64,000 bases of DNA from Amycolatopsis iheyensis (lineage in GTDB: Bacteria; Actinomycetota; Actinomycetes; Mycobacteriales; Pseudonocardiaceae): NCBI RefSeq assembly GCF_024703995.1, contig NZ_JAMXQV010000029.1, forward strand, positions 62,001 to 126,000, written 5' to 3'. Position numbers and translations under genes: made by a program. Of the stretch, positions 16,091 to 23,094 are shown piece after piece (the first letter of the stretch is position 1; the number at the start of each line of letters is the position of its first letter). A model generated the notes under the pieces. That model saw only the letters and a program-made list of their open reading frames with translations, was not told the DNA's origin and did no database searches.

Positions 16091-17175
16091 CTGCCGGTGA
16101 GCGCGGCCAGCGCCGCACCGGCATATGGCGCGACCGCCGACATGGTCACCATCGGCGCGGACAGCAGGCCGCTGAGCCGCCCGTACCCGGCGGTGCCCCA
16201 CCGGTCGGCGACCGCGGTCGCCTGCAGCAGCGTGAACACCCCGCGCGCCATCCCGGCCAGCACTGAGGCGCAAACGAGGGTCACCCCCGAGGTCAGCACG
16301 CCCAGCAAGGTGGTCGTGGCCGCGAGCACGACGATGACGACGGCAGTGCGGGTCCGGACGCCGGTGCGGTTCACCAGCGTCGCGAACCCCAGCCGCCCGG
16401 CGACCTGGCCGGCCCCACCCAGGCCGAGCGCGATCGCGGCCATGCCCGTCGACAGCCCGCGCTCGGCGAGCAGTGCTACGAGGTTGACGACGACGGCGTA
16501 GGTACCGAGCGCGGTCAGGCTGAACGCAGCGACCAGTGCGAGGAACGCCGGACTCCGCGCTTCGCTGCGCGGCCTCGACGGCAGCTCGACGTCGGCGACG
16601 ACCGGCGGCCATTCGCGGCGAAGCCCGAACCAGTGGCCTGGGACGGTGACGACGGCGAGCACGACCGCGAGGACGAGGTAGGTGCTCCGCCAGTTCAGGT
16701 GCTCGACCAGCAGCGCGGTCAGCGGGGCGAACACGGTACTGGCGAACCCGGCGACGAGCGTCAGCGTCGTCAAGGCCCGGACGCGGCGAGGACCGTACCA
16801 GCGGGTGAGCGCGGCGAACGCCGGCGGGTAGAACGTCGCGGCCATCGCCAGCCCGGCGCAGACCCAGCCGAGGAAGAACCACGGCAACGTGCGCGCGGTC
16901 GCGATCACCACCACCGCCACCACGCCGACCACGGACCCGGCGGTCATCAGCAGGCGTGGACCCCGCCGATCAAGCAGCCGTCCCACCGCGATGCCCGTCA
17001 CGGCGGAGACGAGCAGCGCGACCGACAGCGCCGCGGTGAGCGCGGCCGGCGACCACCCGGTATCGCGAGCGATGGCCGGGACCAGCACGGGAAAGGCGTA
17101 GAACAGCACGCCCCAGCTGATGATCTCGGTGACGCAGAGGACGGCCAGCACCGCGCCGAGCTTGCGGTCGGTCAA
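15982..17175 (-). CDS. MFS transporter, possible arsenical exporter
   Basis: A 397-residue twelve-segment major facilitator with a motif-A-like GRLLDRRGPRLLM (about residues 65-77). It overlaps the upstream arsC by ATGA and is the last gene of the arsR-acr3 operon, so arsenic-related efflux is likely. The arsinothricin producer locus arsQML includes an MFS exporter (ArsQ), but I cannot tell from motifs whether this is its orthologue. The last 109 bases overlap the 3' end of the other arsC on the opposite strand. Confidence 0.75.
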   Translation of the reverse strand: MTDRKLGAVLAVLCVTEIISWGVLFYAFPVLVPAIARDTGWSPAALTAALSVALLVSAVTGIAVGRLLDRRGPRLLMTAGSVVGVVAVVVIATARTLPWFFLGWVCAGLAMAATFYPPAFAALTRWYGPRRVRALTTLTLVAGFASTVFAPLTALLVEHLNWRSTYLVLAVVLAVVTVPGHWFGLRREWPPVVADVELPSRPRSEARSPAFLALVAAFSLTALGTYAVVVNLVALLAERGLSTGMAAIALGLGGAGQVAGRLGFATLVNRTGVRTRTAVVIVVLAATTTLLGVLTSGVTLVCASVLAGMARGVFTLLQATAVADRWGTAGYGRLSGLLSAPMVTMSAVAPYAGAALAALTGSYSTAFLVLGALTVAAVPVSLAARPAVAPVSSESKS

Positions 17176-17570
17176 CGGAGCTCGGCGAGCAGCTCCCGCA
17201 CCCGCCGATCGATCTCGTCCCGGATCGGCCGGACGTCCTCGACGCCCTTGCCCGCCGGGTCTTCCAGCTGCCAGTCCAGGTACCGCTTGCCGGGGAAGAT
17301 CGGGCAGGCATCCCCGCAGCCCATCGTGATCACGACGTCGGCGGCCTCGACCGCGTCGGTCGTCAGCTTCTTCGGCACCTCGCGAGAAAGGTCGAGCCCG
17401 ACCTCGGCCATCGCCTCGCGCACGGCGGGGTTGATGCTGTCGGCGGGCGCGGAGCCGGCCGAACGCACGTCGACTGCGCCACCGGCGTGGTGGGCGAGCA
17501 GCGCGGCGGCCATCTGGGAGCGGCCGGCGTTGTGCACGCAGACGAAGAGGACTTCAGGCTTGCCGGTCAC
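17172..17570 (-). CDS. arsC: Arsenate reductase (LMW-PTPase type), second copy
   Basis: A 132-residue paralogue of the arsC at 15614, with CVHNAGRSQMAAALL as P-loop and MGCGDACPIFPGKRYLDW. It lacks the C-terminal extension of that copy, which shows the family's normal length. The start overlaps the small membrane gene by 17 bases and the stop overlaps the MFS start, so translation is coupled through the operon. Confidence 0.9.
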   Translation of the reverse strand: MTGKPEVLFVCVHNAGRSQMAAALLAHHAGGAVDVRSAGSAPADSINPAVREAMAEVGLDLSREVPKKLTTDAVEAADVVITMGCGDACPIFPGKRYLDWQLEDPAGKGVEDVRPIRDEIDRRVRELLAELR

Positions 17571-17754
17571 GGGTGTTCTCCCCTTCGACGTGCGGGACGG
17601 GCAGCATCGTCGCGATGATCGCGGCGAAGACGAGGCCGCACACCGCCGCGACGGCCAGGCCGGTGAACGACCACAACACCAGTACCCAGACCACGCCCGC
17701 GAGCGCGCCGGCCGCTTGGCGATGGCGAAGCATCCACGTCCAGGTGCGTGTCAT
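17554..17754 (-). CDS. Small two-segment membrane protein
   Basis: A 66-residue protein. A basic N-terminus (MTRTWTWMLRHRQ) is followed by two hydrophobic stretches (AAGALAGVVWVLVLWSF and AVAAVCGLVFAAIIATML), then a polar tail. ATG 17754 overlaps the truncated ACR3 stop (ATGA), and its own end overlaps arsC by 17 bases. I do not recognise a family. Its position, exactly where the second half of ACR3 would be encoded, makes it a candidate partner or simply an unrelated passenger brought in at the deletion junction. Confidence 0.6.
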   Translation of the reverse strand: MTRTWTWMLRHRQAAGALAGVVWVLVLWSFTGLAVAAVCGLVFAAIIATMLPVPHVEGENTRDRQA

Positions 17755-18395
17755 CGGGGGCTCCTTGCGAAGCGGCGGGTCAGGTAGCCGGCGATCAGCG
17801 GGATGCCGAGGAAGATCAGCACGCTCTTGGCGATCTGCCATCCGGACACGGCGAGGTCGGCCTGCGGGAGGCCAAGCCAGCCCGGCAGGACCGAGAGGTA
17901 GAACCAGCCGAGCAGCCCGAACGCGATCACCTGGAACACCGAGTTCAGCGCGACCAGCACGGCGGCGGCTTCCCGGTCGCCGCACGCGAGGTCGTTCCAG
18001 ATGATCACCATGGCGATGCAGCGGGCGAGGCCGACGATGATCAGCCCGGTCCGGTACTCGGTCAGGTCCGGCAGCAGCAGCCAGGCGAGGGCGAACATCA
18101 GCGCCGGGCCGATGATCCAGTTCAGCACCAGGGAGGGCCACAGCAGCCGCCGGTCGCGGGTGACGGTGCCGAGCCGGTCGTAGCGGACCTTCGCCAGGAC
18201 CGGGTACATCATGACCAGCAGTCCGAGCGCGATCGGCAGCGAAATGCCGTCGACCTGCACCGCGGACAGCGCGGTGTTCAGGCCGGGTATCCAGCGGCCG
18301 GCGAGCAGCCCGGCGACCATCGCGGCCGCGATCCACACCGGCAGGAACTTGTCCAGGGTGGACAGTCGCGGCGGCGCCTCGGCGATCGTGGTCAC
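17751..18395 (-). pseudogene. acr3: ACR3 arsenite permease, C-terminally truncated
   Basis: The 214 residues match the first half of ACR3: LDKFLPVWIAAAMVAG, IALGLLVMMYPVLAKVRYD, and LARCIAMVIIWNDLACGDRE with the conserved cysteine needed for arsenite transport. The protein stops after LGIPLIAGYLTRRFARSPR. ACR3 proteins are normally about 350-370 residues with ten membrane segments. The last four segments and their conserved glutamate are missing, and no remnant follows in any frame. GTG 18395 overlaps the ArsR stop. It is probably non-functional as a carrier, although a half-size protein may be expressed. Confidence 0.8.
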
Positions 18396-18754
18396 GCGGT
18401 GACCGTCTCGCTCGTGGTCGTGAGCACCGCCGACAGTCGCGCCAGCACCTCGGGGTGCACGCGGTAGTAGATCCAGGTGCCGCGCCGGTCCCCGGTGACC
18501 AGCCCGGACTCGCGCAGCACCTTCAGGTGGTGGGAGATGGTCGGGCCGGTCAGGTCGAAGGCGTCGGTCAGGTCGCACACGCACGCCTCACCTCCGGCGT
18601 GGGAGGCGATCAGCGACAGCAGCCGCAGCCGGACCGGGTCGGCCATCGCCTTGAACAGGTGCGACAGCTCGACTGCCTGGTCCTGCGTCAGCGGCTCCCG
18701 GGCCAGGGGCGCGCAGCAGGCGTCCATCGCGACGAGCGGCAGTTGCTTAGACAT
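18392..18754 (-). CDS. arsR: ArsR repressor, classical type
   Basis: A 120-residue winged-helix repressor with the ArsR sensing motif EACVCDLTDAFDL (CVC at the start of the DNA-binding helix), recognition helix GPTISHHLKVL, and an extra N-terminal pair in MDACCAPL. It differs from the two other ArsR domains in the window, which lack CVC, so it probably reads a different operator. It is the first gene of the leftward resistance operon and is divergent from arsI across an 83-base control region. Confidence 0.92.
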   Translation of the reverse strand: MSKQLPLVAMDACCAPLAREPLTQDQAVELSHLFKAMADPVRLRLLSLIASHAGGEACVCDLTDAFDLTGPTISHHLKVLRESGLVTGDRRGTWIYYRVHPEVLARLSAVLTTTSETVTA

Positions 18755-18837
18755 GCCTCTATATTGACAGATTCACATATAGACGGCAATCTAAGTTCGT
18801 CTACTTAGACAGATATCTATCCAAGGAGGCAGTGAAG
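18755..18837. promoter_or_regulatory. Divergent arsR/arsI operator region
   Basis: AT-rich for this genome. It contains TTGACAGAT (18764-18772, where TTGACA could be a rightward -35) and TTAGACAGAT (18805-18814), a shared TNGACAGAT element, plus TAGACG (18780-18785) facing CGTCTA (18798-18803) and the palindrome AGATATCT. The repeated element is the likely binding site of the CVC-type ArsR. It is unrelated to the ATCGAC dyad. AAGGAGG (18823-18829) is the arsI ribosome site. Confidence 0.6.
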
Positions 18838-19308
18838 ATGTCACGGGTACAGCTGGCCCTGCGGGTCGGGGACCTGGCCGGATCGATCGACTTCTACTCG
18901 AAGCTGTTCGGGACCGACCCGGCGAAGCTCCGGCCGGGCTACGCGAACTTCGCGATCGAGGAGCCGGCGCTGAAGCTGGTTCTGCTGGAGGGCGAGCCGG
19001 GCCAGGAGACGGTGATGGACCACCTCGGCGTCGAGGTCGAATCGAGCGACCAGGTCAACGCCGCGACTCAGCGGCTGACCGGCGAGGGGCTCGAGACGCT
19101 CACCGAGGACGACACCACGTGCTGCTACGCGGTGCAGGACAAGGTGTGGGTGCACGGACCGGGCAAGGAGCCATGGGAGGTCTACACGGTCAAGGGTGAC
19201 TCGACGACGTACGGCACCGGCAGCGCGGCATTGGTTACCCCGGCGACGTGCTGCACGCCGGACGCGGAGACCGGCGCGACGGCCAAGCCGGAGGGTTGCT
19301 GCAACTGA
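18838..19308 (+). CDS. arsI: ArsI-type C-As lyase
   Basis: A 156-residue VOC-fold protein: QLALRVGDLAGSIDFYSKLF, HLGVEV for the iron site, the vicinal pair C95-C96 in TTCCYAVQDKVWVHGP that binds trivalent organoarsenicals, and WEVYTV. ArsI uses Fe(II) and oxygen to break the C-As bond of methylarsenite and aromatic arsenicals. The tail carries two more pairs (ATCCTP and GCCN at the very end). ATG 18838 is chosen because AAGGAGG lies 8 bases upstream. The GTG at 18832 would be too close. It is divergent from arsR. A C-As lyase beside a C-As-forming operon may remove toxic methylated side products. Confidence 0.9.
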   Translation: MSRVQLALRVGDLAGSIDFYSKLFGTDPAKLRPGYANFAIEEPALKLVLLEGEPGQETVMDHLGVEVESSDQVNAATQRLTGEGLETLTEDDTTCCYAVQDKVWVHGPGKEPWEVYTVKGDSTTYGTGSAALVTPATCCTPDAETGATAKPEGCCN

Positions 19309-19313
19309 AGCCC

Positions 19314-19350
19314 CGGAGCCGGTGCGCAATCGAGGGGCGCACCGGCTCCG
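19314..19350 (+). terminator. 14-bp stem-loop terminator after arsI
   Basis: Perfect 14-bp arms (19314-19327 and 19337-19350) around a 9-base loop, 6 bases after the arsI stop. It also ends just before the stop codon of the opposing GNAT relic, so it can serve both strands. Confidence 0.8.
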
Positions 19351-19351
19351 C

Positions 19352-19504
19352 TCAGCTGCCGACCCGCGTGCTGCGGCGTTCGATCATCACGACGTCCCGC
19401 CACAAGCCGTGATACTGCCCAACGCGTTCGCGGACGCCGATCTCCCGAAATCCGGCCCGGCGATGCAGTTCCCGGCTGGCGGTGTTCTCGGGGAAGACGC
19501 CGCT
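19352..19504 (-). pseudogene. ArsN/Pat-like GNAT acetyltransferase, 3' fragment
   Basis: Reading leftward from 19498 gives VFPENTASRELHRRAGFRE, IGVRERVGQYHGLWRD and VVMIERRSTRVGS with a TGA stop. This matches the last 50 residues of phosphinothricin/ArsN-type acetyltransferases and parallels SIFPENRNSVALH and IRERIGELDGRWRD of the ArsR-GNAT fusion in this window. The first two thirds, including the acetyl-CoA loop, are missing. The fragment begins directly at the stop codon of the upstream secreted-protein gene, which marks a deletion or recombination junction. Confidence 0.8.
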
Positions 19505-20113
19505 CTACTTGTGCCAGAACTTCACGCCGCTCCACGTGACCGTGATCGGCCCCGCGCCGCTCGAGGTGCGGTAGCTGCCGAACTTGTCGTAGTAGCTGCC
19601 CGATGGGCTCGAGATCGTCTGCTTCAGCGAGCCGTTGAGGTACACCTTGTGCGAGCTGCCGACCTGGTTGATCGTGTTGACCCGCACCGACGTGCCGACG
19701 GTCGCGCCGCTGCCGAGCGTCGCCCCGCCTTCCACTGCGTACATCCGGCCGCCCTTCTCCACGGCCAGCAGGAAGTACGGGCCCGCGTTCGAGCCGTCCC
19801 GGAACGTCTGCTTGAGACTGATCCGGGAGCCGGTCATGCTGGTGATCTTGAAGGACCCCTCGAACTGGTGGGTGCCGCCGCTGTAGGTGTCGTACCGGCG
19901 TTCCGCCCGCTGCTCACCGCTGGTCGAGGAGCAGGTGAGCTTGAAGGTCAGCCCGGAAACCTGGCCGCACCCCTTCTGCTGGGTGTTGTAACCCGGCGAG
20001 TCCGAGACCCACGGGCCCGTCCCGACCTGGGCGCCCGCTGCCGGGGCCAGCACCGCCAGCCCCGTCACGACCGCCGCGAGCACGCCCGCGCCGCGAAGTC
20101 TGCGCACCGTCAA
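19505..20113 (-). CDS. Secreted lectin/lyase-like protein
   Basis: A 202-residue protein with a clear signal peptide (RRLRGAGVLAAVVTGLAVLAP, cleavage after AGA near residue 28). The mature part has two cysteines and alternating polar strands (FEGSFKIT, ISLKQTFRD, YFLLAVEKGG, VRVNTINQ, KVYLNGSLKQTI), a jelly-roll pattern like concanavalin-A-type lectins and PL7-type polysaccharide lyases. The catalytic residues of PL7 are not obvious, so carbohydrate binding is as likely as cleavage. The TAG stop abuts the GNAT relic. Confidence 0.6.
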   Translation of the reverse strand: MTVRRLRGAGVLAAVVTGLAVLAPAAGAQVGTGPWVSDSPGYNTQQKGCGQVSGLTFKLTCSSTSGEQRAERRYDTYSGGTHQFEGSFKITSMTGSRISLKQTFRDGSNAGPYFLLAVEKGGRMYAVEGGATLGSGATVGTSVRVNTINQVGSSHKVYLNGSLKQTISSPSGSYYDKFGSYRTSSGAGPITVTWSGVKFWHK

Positions 20114-20233
20114 CCTCCTGTGTCACTCGAGGCGGCGGTACGCCGGACACCGGTCCAGACCTTTTGTCTCGACGTTACTGTCCTGACGTGGCCATGACTG
20201 TACGAGCCCGGCCGGTCACGGACAAGACCCGCT

Positions 20234-20680
20234 TCAGTCCCGCGGGGTGAGCAGGACGATCGGGATCACGCGCTCGGTCTTCGCCGCGTACTCGTCGTAG
20301 AGCGGGAAGATGCCCGCCATCTCCGGCCAGAGCACCTCGCGCTCGGCGGGGGTCGCGACCCGGGCGCGGGCGGTGAACCGGCGGGGGCCGACCTGCACCC
20401 CGACGCTCGGCTCGGCCTCGAGGTTCTTGAACCACGCGGGATCGTCGTCGGAGCCCGCCTTGGAGGCGACGACCACGAAGTCGTCCCCCGAGGTGCCGTA
20501 GATCAGGCAGGTGCGGCGGGGCTCGCCGGTCCGGCGGCCGGTCGTGGCGAGGATGAGGGTGAACACGCCGCCGGACTCGTGCCCCTGGGCGCCGTCCGAG
20601 GCGAGGTAGGCGCGGGTCTGCTCGGCCACCCAGTCCCAGGCCGAGTCGGTGGCGCGGTCGAGGTCGTCGGCGACGGCCAT
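20234..20680 (-). CDS. Deazaflavin (F420)-dependent nitroreductase family protein
   Basis: A 148-residue split-barrel protein of the Ddn/Rv3547 family, common in actinobacteria. The core reads TLILATTGRRTGEPRRTCL and DDFVVVASKAGSDDDPAWF, followed by the strand VQVGPRRFTARARVATP. Such proteins bind F420 and reduce quinones or nitro compounds. ATG 20680 is preferred because AAAGGA precedes it and upstream codons do not look conserved. It is divergent from the DHFR-like gene. Confidence 0.85.
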   Translation of the reverse strand: MAVADDLDRATDSAWDWVAEQTRAYLASDGAQGHESGGVFTLILATTGRRTGEPRRTCLIYGTSGDDFVVVASKAGSDDDPAWFKNLEAEPSVGVQVGPRRFTARARVATPAEREVLWPEMAGIFPLYDEYAAKTERVIPIVLLTPRD

Positions 20681-20848
20681 GGTGGTGGTCCTTTCGTTCC
20701 AGTGCTCCAGCCGGGTTCTCGGACCACGTACCCGGAGTGTTCCAGCCGGATCGTCGCACTGCGAACTTTTTTCCCGGGCGGTGTCGAATCCGGTCGAGCC
20801 CGTTCGACACACTGGCGCAAGCAGGCCGAGACCACGTAGGAGCACCCC

Positions 20849-21424
20849 ATGCGCACCCTCATCGCCACCGCCTTCGTCTCGCTCGACGGGGTCGTCGAAG
20901 CCCCCGGTGGCGAGTCCGGTTACCGCAACACCGGCTGGACGTTCAAGGACATCGAGTTCGACCCGGCGGCCTACGAGCTCAAGGGCCGCGAGCAGGGTGA
21001 ATCCGCGGCGATGCTGATGGGCCGGGTCAGCTACGAGGCGTTCTCGCCGGTGTGGCCGGGCATGACCGAGGAGTTCGCCGGCTACAACGCCATGCCCAAG
21101 TACGTCGTGTCGACGACGCTCGCCGAGTCCGACCTCGTGGCGAACTGGGGCGAGACGACGATCCTGCGTTCACTCGACGACGTCGCCGCGCTGAAGGAGA
21201 CCGAGGGCGGCCCGATCACCGTCCACGGCAGCGCCACCCTGAACCGCGCCCTGGCCGACGCCGGCCTGCTCGACCGCTACCACCTGCTGGTGTTCCCGGT
21301 CCTGCTCGGCGCGGGCAAGCGGCTGTTCAGCGACGCCGACAAGGACAAGCAGAACCTGAAGGTCGTCGAGGCCGAGACGTACGGCAACGGGATCCAGAAG
21401 CTCGTCTACGACGTGATTCACTAG
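20849..21424 (+). CDS. Dihydrofolate reductase family protein (RibD C-terminal-like)
   Basis: A 191-residue protein with the RibD_C/DHFR fold: FVSLDGVVEAPGG, the nucleotide-binding MLMGRVSYEAFSPVWP, and HGSATLNRALADAGLLDRYHLLVFPVLLG. It probably binds NADPH. The substrate is unknown, and these proteins rarely act on dihydrofolate itself. TAGGAGC lies before the ATG. Confidence 0.85.
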   Translation: MRTLIATAFVSLDGVVEAPGGESGYRNTGWTFKDIEFDPAAYELKGREQGESAAMLMGRVSYEAFSPVWPGMTEEFAGYNAMPKYVVSTTLAESDLVANWGETTILRSLDDVAALKETEGGPITVHGSATLNRALADAGLLDRYHLLVFPVLLGAGKRLFSDADKDKQNLKVVEAETYGNGIQKLVYDVIH

Positions 21425-21458
21425 AACAGGTGTTCGATCCTGGTGTAGGCTGGAGGTC

Positions 21459-22085
21459 ATGACGCCGGGCCTCCAGTCTTCACTGTTCGACACCCAGGAG
21501 TCGGTCTCCCTGCGCACGCTCGCGCCGGAGCGGACCGACCTGGGCTCGGGCGCGTGGGTCGACGTCCAGCCGGGCTGGCTGGCGGGTGCGGACGAGCTGT
21601 TCACGGCGCTGGTCGAGGGCGTGCCGTGGCAGGCGGAGAAGCGGAAGATGTACGACCGCGTGGTCGCCGTGCCGCGGCTGCTCAGCTACTACCGCGAGAA
21701 CGTGCCACTCCCCCATCCGGTGCTGGCGGCGGCGCGGGAGGCGTTGAGCAAGCACTACCTGCGGGAGCTGCGCGAGCCGTTCCGCACGGCGGGCTTGTGT
21801 TACTACCGCGATGGCCGCGACAGCGTCGCGTGGCACGGCGACCGCATCGGCCGCGGGGCGCGGGAAGACACCATGGTCGCGATCCTTTCGGTGGGCGCCG
21901 CGCGCAACCTGGCCTTGCGTCCGCGCGGTGGCGGCGGCAAGACGCTGGCCCGGCCGTTGGGGCACGGCGATCTGCTCGTGATGGGCGGGAGCTGCCAGCG
22001 GACCTGGGAGCATGCGGTGCCCAAGACGGCCAAGGCGGTGGGGCCGCGGATCAGCATCCAGTTCCGGCCGCGCGGGGTGAACTGA
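21459..22085 (+). CDS. AlkB-like 2-oxoglutarate/Fe(II) dioxygenase
   Basis: A 208-residue protein with all key residues of AlkB DNA/RNA dealkylases: WHGDRIGR (HxD iron ligands), WEHAVPK (third histidine) and RISIQFR (the arginine that binds 2-oxoglutarate). It would oxidatively remove methyl groups from N1-methyladenine or N3-methylcytosine in nucleic acids. It lies 34 bases after the DHFR-like gene and may share its transcript. Loss of nucleotide-recognition loops cannot be judged here. Confidence 0.85.
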   Translation: MTPGLQSSLFDTQESVSLRTLAPERTDLGSGAWVDVQPGWLAGADELFTALVEGVPWQAEKRKMYDRVVAVPRLLSYYRENVPLPHPVLAAAREALSKHYLRELREPFRTAGLCYYRDGRDSVAWHGDRIGRGAREDTMVAILSVGAARNLALRPRGGGGKTLARPLGHGDLLVMGGSCQRTWEHAVPKTAKAVGPRISIQFRPRGVN

Positions 22086-22133
22086 GCCCCCGGGCCGGGC
22101 CTTGATCCACAGAGGACTCCGTACGATGTCGGC

Positions 22134-23090
22134 GTGTTCTCCCTCGCCGAACCGCCGCTCTTCGCCCGGCTCCGGTCGGCCCGCCGCGTCCTCATCGCCG
22201 GCGCCGGTGGCGGTTTCGACGTCTACGCCGGGCTTCCCCTCGCCGCCGCCCTCAGGACCCAAGGCAAAGAGGTCCACCTCGCCAACCTCGCCTTCAGCGA
22301 CCTGAACCGGCTCGACCTCGACGACTGGCTCTCCCCCGACGTCGCCCGGGTGCGGCCCGGCAGCGCCGGCGACGACGCCTACTTCCCGGAGCGGACCCTC
22401 GCCCGCTGGCTCGAGTCCCGCGGGTGGCCGGCGGTCGTCCACGCCTTCCCCCGCACCGGCGTCCAGCCGCTGCGGGATGCCTACGAAAGCCTCGCCGCGC
22501 ACCTGGCCGTCGACGCCGTCGTGCTCGTCGACGGCGGCACCGACATCCTGCTGCGCGGGGACGAGTCCGGTCTCGGCACGCCCGAAGAGGACATGACCAG
22601 CCTCGCCGCGGTCGCCACGCTCGACGGTGTCGACAAGCTGGTCGTCAGCCTCGGCTTCGGCATCGACGCCTTCCACGGCGTCTGCCACGCCCACGTGCTG
22701 GAGAACCTCGCCACCCTCGAGCGGGCCGGCGGGTTCCTCGGCGCGCTCTCGATTCCGTCCGGCTCACCGGAAGCCGAGGCCTACCTGGACGCCGTCGCGC
22801 ATGCGCAGCGGGCCACGCCGAGCCGGCCGAGCATCGTGCAGGGGCAGATCGCCGCCGCGTTGCGGGGCGAGTTCGGGGACGTCCGGTTCACCACGCGCAC
22901 CGCGGGCAGCGAGCTGTTCGTGAACCCGCTGATGGGCGTCTACTTCAGCGCGGACCTCACGACCCTCGCCGCCGGAGTCGGCTACCTGGCCGACCTCGCG
23001 ACCACGAACACCGCCCCCGAGGTCGCGCTGGCCATCGAAGCGCACCGCGACGGCGTCAAACGGCGGCCGCGGCGGGCCATCTCGCATTGA
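22134..23090 (+). CDS. DUF1152 family protein
   Basis: A 318-residue protein starting with GTG. The glycine-rich VLIAGAGGGFDVYAGLPLA resembles a nucleotide-binding loop, and VDAVVLVDGGTDILLRGDE and TPEEDMTSLAAVATLD are typical of DUF1152. The function is unknown. The family has a Rossmann-like fold and occurs singly in actinobacteria. The downstream P450 is convergent, with 4 bases between stops. Confidence 0.75.
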   Translation: MFSLAEPPLFARLRSARRVLIAGAGGGFDVYAGLPLAAALRTQGKEVHLANLAFSDLNRLDLDDWLSPDVARVRPGSAGDDAYFPERTLARWLESRGWPAVVHAFPRTGVQPLRDAYESLAAHLAVDAVVLVDGGTDILLRGDESGLGTPEEDMTSLAAVATLDGVDKLVVSLGFGIDAFHGVCHAHVLENLATLERAGGFLGALSIPSGSPEAEAYLDAVAHAQRATPSRPSIVQGQIAAALRGEFGDVRFTTRTAGSELFVNPLMGVYFSADLTTLAAGVGYLADLATTNTAPEVALAIEAHRDGVKRRPRRAISH

Positions 23091-23094
23091 CGGC

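Noticed and set aside
15982..17175. Naming the MFS gene arsQ or arsK
   Set aside because: Motifs show only a generic major facilitator. The orthology needs a search I cannot run.
18832..18837. GTG 18832 as the arsI start
   Set aside because: Only 2 bases separate it from AAGGAGG. ATG 18838 has normal spacing.
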